From NCBI GenBank assembly GCA_963774895.1, contig CAVZGN010000003.1:1-64000 (forward strand): a stretch of DNA of 64,000 nt, given 5' to 3'. The notes beneath the pieces are model-generated. The model was given only the letters and a program-made list of their open reading frames with translations. It did not search any database and was not told where the DNA came from. This document shows, one piece after another, positions 8,874-17,900 of this stretch. Both the position numbers and the translations under genes were made by a program. How positions within the stretch are numbered: position 1 is the first letter of the stretch; every line of letters starts with the position of its first letter. Source of the stretch: REEB76 sp963774895. Its GTDB lineage: Bacteria; Pseudomonadota; Gammaproteobacteria; Natronospirales; REEB76.

Positions 8874-9395
8874 TTACGATGAATGAGAACTTATAACAGC
8901 CTCAATATTAACCGGAATCCGATATATCTTAAGTAAGATCACCGACTTCTGTGGCACATCGCTGTGCGGGCCATGACGGCTGGTTCTGACGCCAGCAATC
9001 TTGTTTACTATTTCGGTCCCCTTATATACCTTGCCAAAGACCGCATAGCCGAAATCACGGGCACCGTGGTTCAGGAAAGCGTTTTCACTCAGGTTGATGA
9101 AGAATTGGCTGGTGGCGCTGTGGATATCCGAAGTACGCGCCATGGCGATACTGTGGCGCGTGTTCAATAGCCCATTATCGGCTTCATTGTGGATGGGTGC
9201 GCGCGGTTTCTTGTGCTGCATGTCGGGGGTAAAACCGCCGCCCTGGATCATGAATTGCGGGATCACGCGGTGAAAAACCGTGCCATCGTAGAAGCCTTCA
9301 TCGACATAGGCGAGGAAATTTTTAACACTGAGTGGTGCCTTATCGGGATAGAGTTCCAGGATGATGTCGCCGAGGCTGGTGGTCATCGAGATCAT
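8874..9395 (-). CDS. cyclophilin-type peptidyl-prolyl isomerase with replaced C-terminus
   Basis: This enzyme interconverts cis and trans prolyl bonds. No signal peptide is present, so it is cytoplasmic, like PpiB. The 173 residues carry the family core: FHRVIPQFMIQGGGF, the SQFFINL segment, and the loop before GYAVFGKV. After GPHSDVP the last ~28 residues are AT-rich, lack similarity to the usual cyclophilin ending and lie in the AT-rich insert; the standard ending is found displaced at 7137-7246. Catalytic residues precede the junction, so activity is probably retained. It precedes prmC's terminus by 30 bases but is read in the same direction, so it may be the downstream gene of a prmC transcript. 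Confidence 0.9.
   Translation of the reverse strand: MISMTTSLGDIILELYPDKAPLSVKNFLAYVDEGFYDGTVFHRVIPQFMIQGGGFTPDMQHKKPRAPIHNEADNGLLNTRHSIAMARTSDIHSATSQFFINLSENAFLNHGARDFGYAVFGKVYKGTEIVNKIAGVRTSRHGPHSDVPQKSVILLKIYRIPVNIEAVISSHSS
8935..8998 (-). repeat. att-like direct repeat, proximal copy in cyclophilin gene
   Basis: This matches 7182-7246. It marks the junction where GC-richer cyclophilin sequence gives way to AT-rich insert sequence at about 8950. Confidence 0.7.
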
Positions 9396-9425
9396 GTGGT
9401 ACTCCTCGGTGGCTAATGCATTCTT

Positions 9426-10271
9426 TCAATCTTCGAAACGCCCCAGGCTGACACGGCTGTTGCCAGCCAGATCATTGACTGAATGAATATGGGTGAAGCC
9501 GGCGGCGGTCAGCAAGCTACGCACGCGTTCTGCCTGGTCATAACCGTGCTCCAACAGTATTACACCTCCGGATTCCAGATGGGTGGGGGCGCGCAGCACG
9601 ATCTTGCGGATGGCAGCCAGACCGTCGGGTCCACCGGTGAGGGCCAGGCGCGGTTCGAAACGCAGATCCCCGGTGCGCAAATGCGGATCATCATTGGGGA
9701 TATAAGGCGGATTTGAAACGATTACGCCGAAGCGCCGGCTGGCTATTGGAGTGAACCATTCACCTTCCAGAAATTCCACGTTGCTGATTTTCAGGTTTTT
9801 GGCGTTTTCGCGGGCCACATCCAGGGCCAGGCGGCTAATATCGGTGGCGACAATCCTGCAGTAGGGACGTTCACGTGCCAGCGACAGAGCGACGGCGCCG
9901 CTGCCAGTACCGAGATCGGCGATGTACCAGTGTGCGCCCGCCGGTACGATACGCAAGGTCTCTTCCACCAACAATTCTGTTTCCGGCCGCGGAATCAGGG
10001 TGGCGGCAGTGACTTTGAGCGATAGTGACCAGAAATCGCGTTTGCCGGTGAGATGTGCGATCGGCCTGCCTTTGTAGCGCGCCATCACTAGTTGCGCGAA
10101 CAGCCGCATCTTGCTGTCTTCAACCCGCCGCTCCGGCCATGCATGCAGATGACTGCTGGGTGTTTCCAGCACATACGCTAGCAGGATTTCGGCGTCCATG
10201 CGCGGTGACGGGCTGGACTTGCCCAGCTCTTGGCTGGCCATACGCAACAGCGTGGCAATGGTGGCGCTCAT
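9426..10271 (-). CDS. prmC: release factor glutamine methyltransferase
   Basis: PrmC methylates the glutamine of the GGQ motif of release factors RF1 and RF2 using S-adenosylmethionine. The 281-residue protein has the N-terminal helical domain, the PRPETELLVEE segment, the SAM loop DLGTGSG (119-125) and the catalytic NPPY (187-190). Its substrate gene prfA lies 5 kb away, separated by the CBS/CGL genes and two membrane proteins; in many relatives the two genes are adjacent. It is divergent from cbs with about 80 bases between them. Confidence 0.95.
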   Translation of the reverse strand: MSATIATLLRMASQELGKSSPSPRMDAEILLAYVLETPSSHLHAWPERRVEDSKMRLFAQLVMARYKGRPIAHLTGKRDFWSLSLKVTAATLIPRPETELLVEETLRIVPAGAHWYIADLGTGSGAVALSLARERPYCRIVATDISRLALDVARENAKNLKISNVEFLEGEWFTPIASRRFGVIVSNPPYIPNDDPHLRTGDLRFEPRLALTGGPDGLAAIRKIVLRAPTHLESGGVILLEHGYDQAERVRSLLTAAGFTHIHSVNDLAGNSRVSLGRFED

Positions 10272-10288
10272 GGCGGTTCCCTTGGAAG

Positions 10289-10318
10289 TTGGGCTTATTT
10301 TAGACGCTTACGTACAAT
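10289..10318 (+). promoter_or_regulatory. sigma-70-like promoter upstream of cbs
   Basis: TTGGGC at 10289-10294 and TACAAT at 10313-10318 are separated by 18 bases, about 36 bases before the cbs start. The -10 box is a good match and the -35 box is fair. Confidence 0.4.
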
Positions 10319-10354
10319 AGCGGCTGCCATGCCAGGCGCATTTCCGGAGATTGC

Positions 10355-11713
<1,359 letters not shown>

Positions 11714-11788
11714 TTAAAAAGATTTGACGGTGTTGGCAAGGTAACAGCGCACCGCGCTATTCCATAACTCAATTTAGGGCAGACAGCA

Positions 11789-12955
11789 ATGAAATCCCCA
11801 GAGAAAAAGTCCGGTTTCTCCACGCGTGCCATCCATGCCGGCCAGAAACCGGACCCCAGCACCGGTGCGGTTATGCAGCCCATTTACGCTACTTCGACCT
11901 ACGCCCAGGAGAGTCCCGGCAAACACAAGGGCTATGAATACTCGCGTACCCAGAATCCCACACGCATGGCCTACGAGCGCTGTGTGGCGGATCTGGAAAA
12001 TGGTGCGCGTGGTTTTGCTTTCGCCTCAGGTATGGCGGCCACGGCTACAGTCCTGGACCTGCTGGACACGGGCAGCCATGTGATTGCCATGGATGATATG
12101 TACGGCGGAACTTACCGCCTGTTCGAGCACGTGCGCAAACGTTCCGCGGGCCTCAATTTCAGTTTCGTGGATCTGCGTGAACGCCAAACCCTGGAAGCCG
12201 CTATACGTCCTGAAACCCGACTGATCTGGGTTGAGACTCCGACCAACCCGATGCTCAAACTGGTGGACTTGGCCATGGTCGTGGAAGTCGCCGGCAAACA
12301 CCGGCTCATGACGGTGTGCGACAACACCTTCGCATCACCCTATTTGCAGCGGCCTTTGGACTCGGGTTTCGATATCGTTATGCATTCCGCCACCAAATAC
12401 CTCAATGGTCATTCCGACATGGTAGGCGGGATACTGGTGGCAGGCGAGCGGCCGGAACTGGCAGAACAGCTGGCTTTCCTGCAGAACTCCGTGGGAGCGG
12501 TAGCCGGACCGTTTGACAGTTTTCTGGCTTTACGCGGGCTTAAGACCCTGGCGTTGCGTATGCAGCGTCATTGCAGCAATGCACTGGAGCTGGCAGGATG
12601 GCTGGAAAAGCATCCGAGTGTGGCGCGTGTGTTGTATCCGGGGCTCATGAGCCATCCGCAGTATCAGCTGGCGAAGCGGCAGATGCATGCATTCGGTGGC
12701 ATGGTTACGATCTTTCTGAAAGGTGGCGAAGCCGAAGCACGGCATTTCCTGGAACGTTGTAAGTTATTCGCACTCGCCGAAAGCCTGGGCGGCGTAGAGA
12801 GCCTCATCGAACATCCAGGCATCATGACTCATGCATCGGTACCGCCGGAAACTCGCAAGCAATTGGGCATCAGTGACTCCCTGGTGAGGTTGTCCGTGGG
12901 CGTGGAAGATGTGGCGGATTTGCGCGCCGATCTGGAGCAGGCGCTTGCGTTCTGA
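11789..12955 (+). CDS. cystathionine gamma-lyase / Cys-Met metabolism PLP enzyme
   Basis: This fold-type I PLP enzyme most likely cleaves cystathionine to cysteine, 2-oxobutyrate and ammonia. The 388-residue length is typical. Visible features are the phosphate-site YSRTQNPTR, the stacking DDMYGGTYRLF tyrosine loop, WVETPTNPML, and the PLP lysine in SATKYLNGHSD (Lys203). Cystathionine gamma-synthase and beta-lyase have the same fold, but pairing with CBS favours gamma-lyase. A stem-loop lies about 20 bases after its stop, though its T run faces the other strand. Confidence 0.88.
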   Translation: MKSPEKKSGFSTRAIHAGQKPDPSTGAVMQPIYATSTYAQESPGKHKGYEYSRTQNPTRMAYERCVADLENGARGFAFASGMAATATVLDLLDTGSHVIAMDDMYGGTYRLFEHVRKRSAGLNFSFVDLRERQTLEAAIRPETRLIWVETPTNPMLKLVDLAMVVEVAGKHRLMTVCDNTFASPYLQRPLDSGFDIVMHSATKYLNGHSDMVGGILVAGERPELAEQLAFLQNSVGAVAGPFDSFLALRGLKTLALRMQRHCSNALELAGWLEKHPSVARVLYPGLMSHPQYQLAKRQMHAFGGMVTIFLKGGEAEARHFLERCKLFALAESLGGVESLIEHPGIMTHASVPPETRKQLGISDSLVRLSVGVEDVADLRADLEQALAF

Positions 12956-12969
12956 TGACACTGAAAATT

Positions 12970-12999
12970 ATAAAAGGGCAGGCCGTTTCCGGCCCGCCC
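12970..12999 (-). terminator. terminator of the small lipoprotein gene
   Basis: GGGCAGGCCG (12976-12985) and CGGCCCGCCC (12990-12999) form a 10-bp stem with one mismatch. On the minus strand it is followed by TTTTATAATTTT, a good rho-independent terminator for the gene at 13075-13284. It may also slow transcription arriving from cbs and CGL. Confidence 0.65.
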
Positions 13000-13074
13000 C
13001 TAGGTCTACATAATGCGGCCATCCGGGGACGGATGGCTATAAGCCAATAACCGGTCTGAAACCGGTCTGGGCTT

Positions 13075-13284
13075 TTAGTTCTGCGGAGGAGTCGTGGATG
13101 CCGGTTTGCTCGTGCTGGCAGCCGGAGCGGCCATAGCAGTAGATGCCGCAGGAGCAGCCGGAGCAGCTGTAGAAGCCGCGGGCGCTGCCGCCGGCGCGGA
13201 TTCTTCTTGACCACTGTTTTTGCCACAGGCAGTCAGGGCCAGAGCCATAACAGTGGCGGACAGGATAGCAACGTACTTATTCAT
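13075..13284 (-). CDS. small Ala/Pro-rich lipoprotein
   Basis: A 69-residue protein with a lipoprotein signal: MNKYVAIL, a hydrophobic core and the lipobox LTAC, so the mature lipoprotein would start at Cys20. The rest is low-complexity, almost only Ala, Pro, Ser and Thr (repeats of the kind APAAS and TAAPAAP). Such short tails are likely unstructured and extend into the periplasm. No enzymatic function can be proposed. A terminator follows. Confidence 0.7.
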   Translation of the reverse strand: MNKYVAILSATVMALALTACGKNSGQEESAPAAAPAASTAAPAAPAASTAMAAPAASTSKPASTTPPQN

Positions 13285-13714
13285 GTTAATTCACCAGTAA
13301 TGTTCAAAAAAATGAGAGCGTATGGTACTACTCGACGATTTGATTGCAAACCGCGCGATTGGGTGGGCATTCTAGTCAATTTTGACTACGTCTTGCCTAG
13401 CCGACATAAGTATTTTTATTTTCCCATTATAATCATAAAGTTACATGTGAAATACTGAATTCAGTATGTGTGGTGCTTGAATTCCGATGAAATCATGACT
13501 GCGGCAAATCATCCTCGCATCTTAATGAGATTAAGCCAATCACACTGTGACTAATCTTTGCCAAACAGCTTGAAATTGCCAACGTTCTTGAGGTCGTTCT
13601 ACAGAAATCAACCAATGTCCGGTATAGGGACATCCGATGCAGTTAATGCTTGCAGCGATCTCAGTGGGTCAGGCACACTGCCAAATAATACCGATATTTT
13701 CCTGGGGTTACGGC
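13285..13714. other. intergenic region, no gene recognised
   Basis: 430 bases separate the divergent lipoprotein and YciC-like genes. An ATACTGAATTCAGTAT palindrome sits at about 13449-13464 and TCACACTGTGA at about 13540-13550. Either could be a regulator site, but neither is strong evidence. The region is AT-rich, as expected for two promoters. Confidence 0.5.
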
Positions 13715-14608
13715 ATGATTCAGCTGAATGATTCTCCTCAACGACCCACCCGTGTCTGGCTGCAAGGACTGGAACTGGGTCTGGCGAGTTTCCGCAGTCT
13801 GATTGCCCTGACCACCGTGCTGGGTTTTATCAGCCTGTTACCGACACTATATATGGCCAGAAAGGTCGGTGATGCGGAGATATCGCCAGAGTCCGTGTTG
13901 CAGTTGCTCAAGCAGGGAGATTTCATACTCACCTTGCTGCTTTTACAGTTATTGGTACTGGTCCTGACTTTATTCATGAATACGCTGGTGATACATCGCA
14001 CCGATCAGGCTGTTCATGGTGGCCAGCGGACCGATGAATTGAGCCATGCCCTGCAGAAGCTATGGCCGCTCCTGCTGGCAAGTATTCTGGGTGTAGTCAC
14101 AGTATTGATCGGCTTAATCATCGCCGCTGTCATCGGAGCAATCGCCGGAGTTATTGTTGGAGCAATATTCGGCCGCGTAGCTGCCGTCGTCGTCACCGAA
14201 ACCTGCATTTTCACGGCGATGATATACATTGCAATCTACCTGCTTTTTTTCCAGTTTGCCGTCGTCCTGGATGGCAAAGGCCCGGTCGGTGCCCTGAACT
14301 ATAGCTGCGCCCTCGTATTCCGTAATTGGTGGCGCACTTTCCTGGTGCTGATGCTGACAGTATTGGTCATCATCGGTATCCTGATAATGGTGGCAATGCC
14401 GTTTGCGCTGGTGTTGCCCATTGCACATTGGTTACCAGCAATTGCCGCCGCCGATAATGGCCGAACCTTGCTGATCAAGGGGATTTTCAGGCTAGCTGGT
14501 ACAGCAATTTTCACGCCCTTCATATTTGGCATTCTATATGTGCTATATCACGATCTCAAAGCGAGATATGTAATCAGATCAACGCCTACGGGTACAGTTC
14601 AGGCCTGA
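13715..14608 (+). CDS. YciC-like multispanning membrane protein, paralogue 1
   Basis: A 297-residue protein with about six membrane segments. The start at 13715 (MIQLNDSPQ) has GGGGTTA just upstream; a longer frame from 13637 adds residues without support. The segment LDGKGPVGALNYSCALVFRN followed by WWRTFLVL recurs in the next gene (VLDHKRTFNALGYSHKLAWP, then WWRTSIVI), so the two are diverged paralogues. They resemble the YciC/UPF0259 class of inner membrane proteins of unknown function. Only 10 bases separate the two genes. Confidence 0.75.
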   Translation: MIQLNDSPQRPTRVWLQGLELGLASFRSLIALTTVLGFISLLPTLYMARKVGDAEISPESVLQLLKQGDFILTLLLLQLLVLVLTLFMNTLVIHRTDQAVHGGQRTDELSHALQKLWPLLLASILGVVTVLIGLIIAAVIGAIAGVIVGAIFGRVAAVVVTETCIFTAMIYIAIYLLFFQFAVVLDGKGPVGALNYSCALVFRNWWRTFLVLMLTVLVIIGILIMVAMPFALVLPIAHWLPAIAAADNGRTLLIKGIFRLAGTAIFTPFIFGILYVLYHDLKARYVIRSTPTGTVQA

Positions 14609-14618
14609 TGTTTCATTG

Positions 14619-15368
14619 ATGCAAGCAGTAACTCACACAACGATACTTCCCATCGGTGACACCCTTACTGAAAGCTGGCGCCTATTCTTGAAATCAATCG
14701 CAGTGATTATTCTGCCCTTATGGATTGCCGGTTTGATGGATGTACTGCCGAGCATTTTTACCGGTGGTGGACTGCTGACGGGAAGTTTAAGCTTGTGGAT
14801 GCTGGCTGTAACCGTGGCTGCCTGGCTGGTCGAGAGCATTCTTTTCGGGAGTGCTATTGCAAAACTGCATGCATATGCCACGCAATGCGAACTTTCCTAT
14901 GTCAGCGCAATACGTATTGGTATTCGCGTGGCACCAGCCCTTCTCATAGGCGACTTGCTGTATAACCTTGCTGCCTGCGGCGGTTTTATATTGTTTATTG
15001 TACCCGGGATAATCCTGGGTACGACGCTGGCATTTTTTGCCTATGCCGCAGTGCTGGATCACAAACGCACTTTTAATGCGTTGGGCTACAGCCATAAGCT
15101 TGCTTGGCCGGATTGGTGGCGTACCTCAATCGTGATCTCAGCACCAGCCATTGTTTTGTTTATATACGATGTGATAGCCGGTTGGCCGGATATCATGAGC
15201 GCGTTACAAACAGCCACTAGTGGTCATATGCCATCAACTACGTCGCTCATGAATCCATGGTATGACCTGGGACTAATGCCGCTACTTGGCGCCGTAGTGT
15301 GGTGCTATGTTTTGGCGGTTTGCTATCTCCAATATATCCAGCTCAAGAAAAGAGCGGGAAATCATTGA
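14619..15368 (+). CDS. YciC-like multispanning membrane protein, paralogue 2
   Basis: A 249-residue protein with about six membrane segments, paralogous to the preceding gene through the YSHKLAWPDWWRT motif near residue 155. A TTG at 14616 precedes the ATG at 14619, which is preferred. The segment LFIVPGIILGTTLAFFAYAAV is typical of YciC-like proteins. Its last 7 bases overlap the 3' end of prfA on the opposite strand. Function unknown. Confidence 0.75.
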   Translation: MQAVTHTTILPIGDTLTESWRLFLKSIAVIILPLWIAGLMDVLPSIFTGGGLLTGSLSLWMLAVTVAAWLVESILFGSAIAKLHAYATQCELSYVSAIRIGIRVAPALLIGDLLYNLAACGGFILFIVPGIILGTTLAFFAYAAVLDHKRTFNALGYSHKLAWPDWWRTSIVISAPAIVLFIYDVIAGWPDIMSALQTATSGHMPSTTSLMNPWYDLGLMPLLGAVVWCYVLAVCYLQYIQLKKRAGNH

Positions 15369-16447
15369 GCCGTCATGGCGGCCAATTCCTCCGCCTGATA
15401 TTCGTTCATCAGTGGTATGATCAGATCATCCAACTTGCCCTGCAAGATCTCGCCCAGTCTATACAGCGTCAGATTGATGCGGTGGTCGGTTACGCGACCC
15501 TGGGGGAAATTATAGGTACGGATGCGCTCCGAGCGGTCGCCGCTGCCCACCTGCAATCTGCGTGACTGTGCCTGGGCCGAGATCAGCTTTTCCTGTTCCG
15601 CCGATAGTAATTTCGCCCTCAGCAGGGACATGGCGCGCGCCCTGTTCTTGTGCTGGGAGCGCTCGTCCTGGCATTCCACCACGATACCGCTGGGCAGATG
15701 CGTGATGCGGATGGCTGAATCGGTCTTGTTCACGTGCTGGCCACCGGCGCCTGAGGATCGGTAGGTATCGACCTTCAGATCGGCTGGATTGATGTCCACG
15801 TCGTCTACCATCTCGACTTCCGGCAGGATCGCCACGGTGCATGCCGAGGTGTGGATGCGCCCCTGGGCCTCAGTCTGCGGCACACGCTGTACGCGGTGGG
15901 TACCGGATTCGAACTTGAACCGTGAATAGGCACCTTGGCCGACAACCCGCGAGATAACTTCCTTGTAACCGCCGTGTTCGCCGGGGCTTTCACTCAGGAT
16001 TTCCACCCGCCAACCCTGAGTCTCGGCATAGCGGCCATACATGCGAAATAGGTCGCCGGCAAACAGTGCGGCCTCATCGCCGCCGGTGCCGGCGCGGATT
16101 TCCAGGAATATATTGCTGTCATCGTGGGGATCATTTGGCAGCAGCAGTTTCACCAATTCGGGCTCCAGGGACGTGAGGCGGGCGCTGGCAACCCGTAACT
16201 CATCCTGTCCCAGCCGCCGCATTCCCAGGTCCTGGTCTACTGCCATATCCTCAGCGGCACGCATAACCGCTTCAGTCTCCATATAGGCGCGAAATTGACG
16301 CACCAATGTTTCCAGGCGTGCGTACTCCTGGGACAGTTCACGGAACTGTTTCTGATCGTTGATGACCCGTGGACTGGCGAGCAGCGCCGACAACTCCTCA
16401 TGACGCGCGCTTAACCTCTCGAGTTTCTGGCGGATGGAATCTTTCAC
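15362..16447 (-). CDS. prfA: peptide chain release factor 1
   Basis: RF1 reads UAA and UAG stop codons. The 361-residue protein has the coiled N-terminal domain, the stop-recognition motif P-Q-T at 190-192 (in RVPQTEAQGRIHTSA; RF1 normally P-x-T) and the peptidyl-hydrolysis motif GGQ at 235-237 in SSGAGGQHVNKT. It is downstream of hemA (41 bases apart) on the same strand, the common hemA-prfA operon. Its modifying enzyme PrmC is encoded at 9426-10271. Confidence 0.97.
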   Translation of the reverse strand: MKDSIRQKLERLSARHEELSALLASPRVINDQKQFRELSQEYARLETLVRQFRAYMETEAVMRAAEDMAVDQDLGMRRLGQDELRVASARLTSLEPELVKLLLPNDPHDDSNIFLEIRAGTGGDEAALFAGDLFRMYGRYAETQGWRVEILSESPGEHGGYKEVISRVVGQGAYSRFKFESGTHRVQRVPQTEAQGRIHTSACTVAILPEVEMVDDVDINPADLKVDTYRSSGAGGQHVNKTDSAIRITHLPSGIVVECQDERSQHKNRARAMSLLRAKLLSAEQEKLISAQAQSRRLQVGSGDRSERIRTYNFPQGRVTDHRINLTLYRLGEILQGKLDDLIIPLMNEYQAEELAAMTAQ

Positions 16448-16487
16448 AGGTTTGGCCCGGGATAATTCGGTTTTACCGGATGCATCA

Positions 16488-17762
16488 TCATTGCTTTTTA
16501 TCCGCGTCCTTGGACTTCAGGCCGAATATTTCGTGAGTCTGACGGATAACATGCTCGCGTCCTTCATGTGCTGCCTGGCGTAAGTAAGCTGTGGGTGCAT
16601 GCAGCAATCGGTTGGTGAGCGTCTCTGCCAGATACTTGAGTGCCTGATCGGGGGGTGTGCCGCTGATGAGCAGCTGTTGTGCCTGTTCCAGCGTATTGTC
16701 CCTGACTGCAGCCGCATGCTCCCTGACCGCGCGGATGGCGGGCACGGCATCCAGGCCGCGTAGAAGTTCCATGAACTTTGCGACCTGGACATCGATGATC
16801 AATTCAGCCTCGTTGGCGGCGGTGCGGCGGGAATTCTGATTGATCTCCACCATCGTGCGCAGATCATCGATAGTGAACAAATATACGTCGTTTATTTCTG
16901 TCACCTGGGGGTCAATATCCCGTGGTACTGCGATATCCATCATGAGCACCGGGCGACGTCTGCGCGAACGCAGAACTTCTGAGACGGTCGCATGGGTAAG
17001 CAGTATCTCCGGGCTGCCGGTCGCCGAGATCACGATATCCACTTCACTGAGATGAGCAGGAATCTCATGCAGGCCAATGGCATAACCGCCGAATTGTTCA
17101 GCCAGTTGGTGGCCGCGGCTCAGGGTGCGGTTAGCGATGATCATACGTCGGGTACCCTGTTCACGCAGATGCTGTGCCACCAGCTCGATGGTTTCACCGG
17201 CTCCGATGAGGAGTGCGGTGAGTTTGCTGAAATCTGAGAAGATCTGCCGCGCCAGATGCACCGTGGCGTACGCCACGGATACCGGGTGTTCCCCAATGCG
17301 CGTGTCGGTACGCACGTGTTTCGCAACTCCGAATGTAAACTGGAACAAGCGGTGCAGGTGATTGCCGGCAGTGTCACTGTGTTGCGCCTGCTCATAGGCA
17401 TCCTTGATCTGACCGAGGATCTGGGGCTCGCCCAGGATCATGGAATCCAGGCCGCAGGCAACGCGGAACAGATGGCGTGCCGCAGCATCACCGGCATAGG
17501 AATACAAACGTGCGCGCACATCCGGGTCATCGGCGCTGCGCAGTCGGGTAAGCCAGTCGGTCAATTGCGCTTCGGAGCCATTCTCCAGATACACGTAGAT
17601 TTCCGTGCGGTTGCATGTGGACAGGATGGCGGCTTCCTGCACACCTTCCAGGTCAGTTACTGTTTTTAGGGCTTCCGGGATCTGATCCGGAGTGAAACTG
17701 AGTCGCTCCCGTATGGCGATGGGCGCGCTGGAATGGCTTATTCCTAGGACGAAGAATGACAT
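16488..17762 (-). CDS. hemA: glutamyl-tRNA reductase
   Basis: HemA reduces glutamyl-tRNA(Glu) to glutamate-1-semialdehyde, the first committed step of C5-pathway tetrapyrrole synthesis. The 424 residues show the catalytic cysteine in LSTCNRTEIY, the substrate segment DSMILGEPQILGQIKDAY, the NADPH-domain loop LIGAGETIELVA and the C-terminal dimerisation helices. It is divergent from the TPR lipoprotein gene with about 140 bases between them, the standard gammaproteobacterial arrangement around lolB-hemA. Confidence 0.97.
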   Translation of the reverse strand: MSFFVLGISHSSAPIAIRERLSFTPDQIPEALKTVTDLEGVQEAAILSTCNRTEIYVYLENGSEAQLTDWLTRLRSADDPDVRARLYSYAGDAAARHLFRVACGLDSMILGEPQILGQIKDAYEQAQHSDTAGNHLHRLFQFTFGVAKHVRTDTRIGEHPVSVAYATVHLARQIFSDFSKLTALLIGAGETIELVAQHLREQGTRRMIIANRTLSRGHQLAEQFGGYAIGLHEIPAHLSEVDIVISATGSPEILLTHATVSEVLRSRRRRPVLMMDIAVPRDIDPQVTEINDVYLFTIDDLRTMVEINQNSRRTAANEAELIIDVQVAKFMELLRGLDAVPAIRAVREHAAAVRDNTLEQAQQLLISGTPPDQALKYLAETLTNRLLHAPTAYLRQAAHEGREHVIRQTHEIFGLKSKDADKKQ

Positions 17763-17900
17763 GGGACAACTGAGTCGGATTGAATGGGTGAATTTTGGTC
17801 GAATCTGTGTGTTCTAACAAGCGCTCGTCAGCCTGAAAACCTGTGGCCGGGCGCCGTGACGGAGTATAGTGGATACGCAGGAATCAGTGAGCTGTACCCC

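Larger units (their letters stand above)
7247..8934. mobile_element. small AT-rich insert in the 3' end of cyclophilin gene
   Basis: This ~1.7-kb segment is clearly richer in A and T than its neighbours. It holds a hydrophobic protein gene and a broken secreted-protein gene, and lies between two direct repeats made of cyclophilin C-terminal coding sequence. The insert side of the intact cyclophilin supplies its last ~25 codons, which are AT-rich like the insert. No integrase or transposase is visible, so this may be the remnant of a larger element, or a homologous-recombination replacement. Horizontal origin is inferred from composition. Confidence 0.6.
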
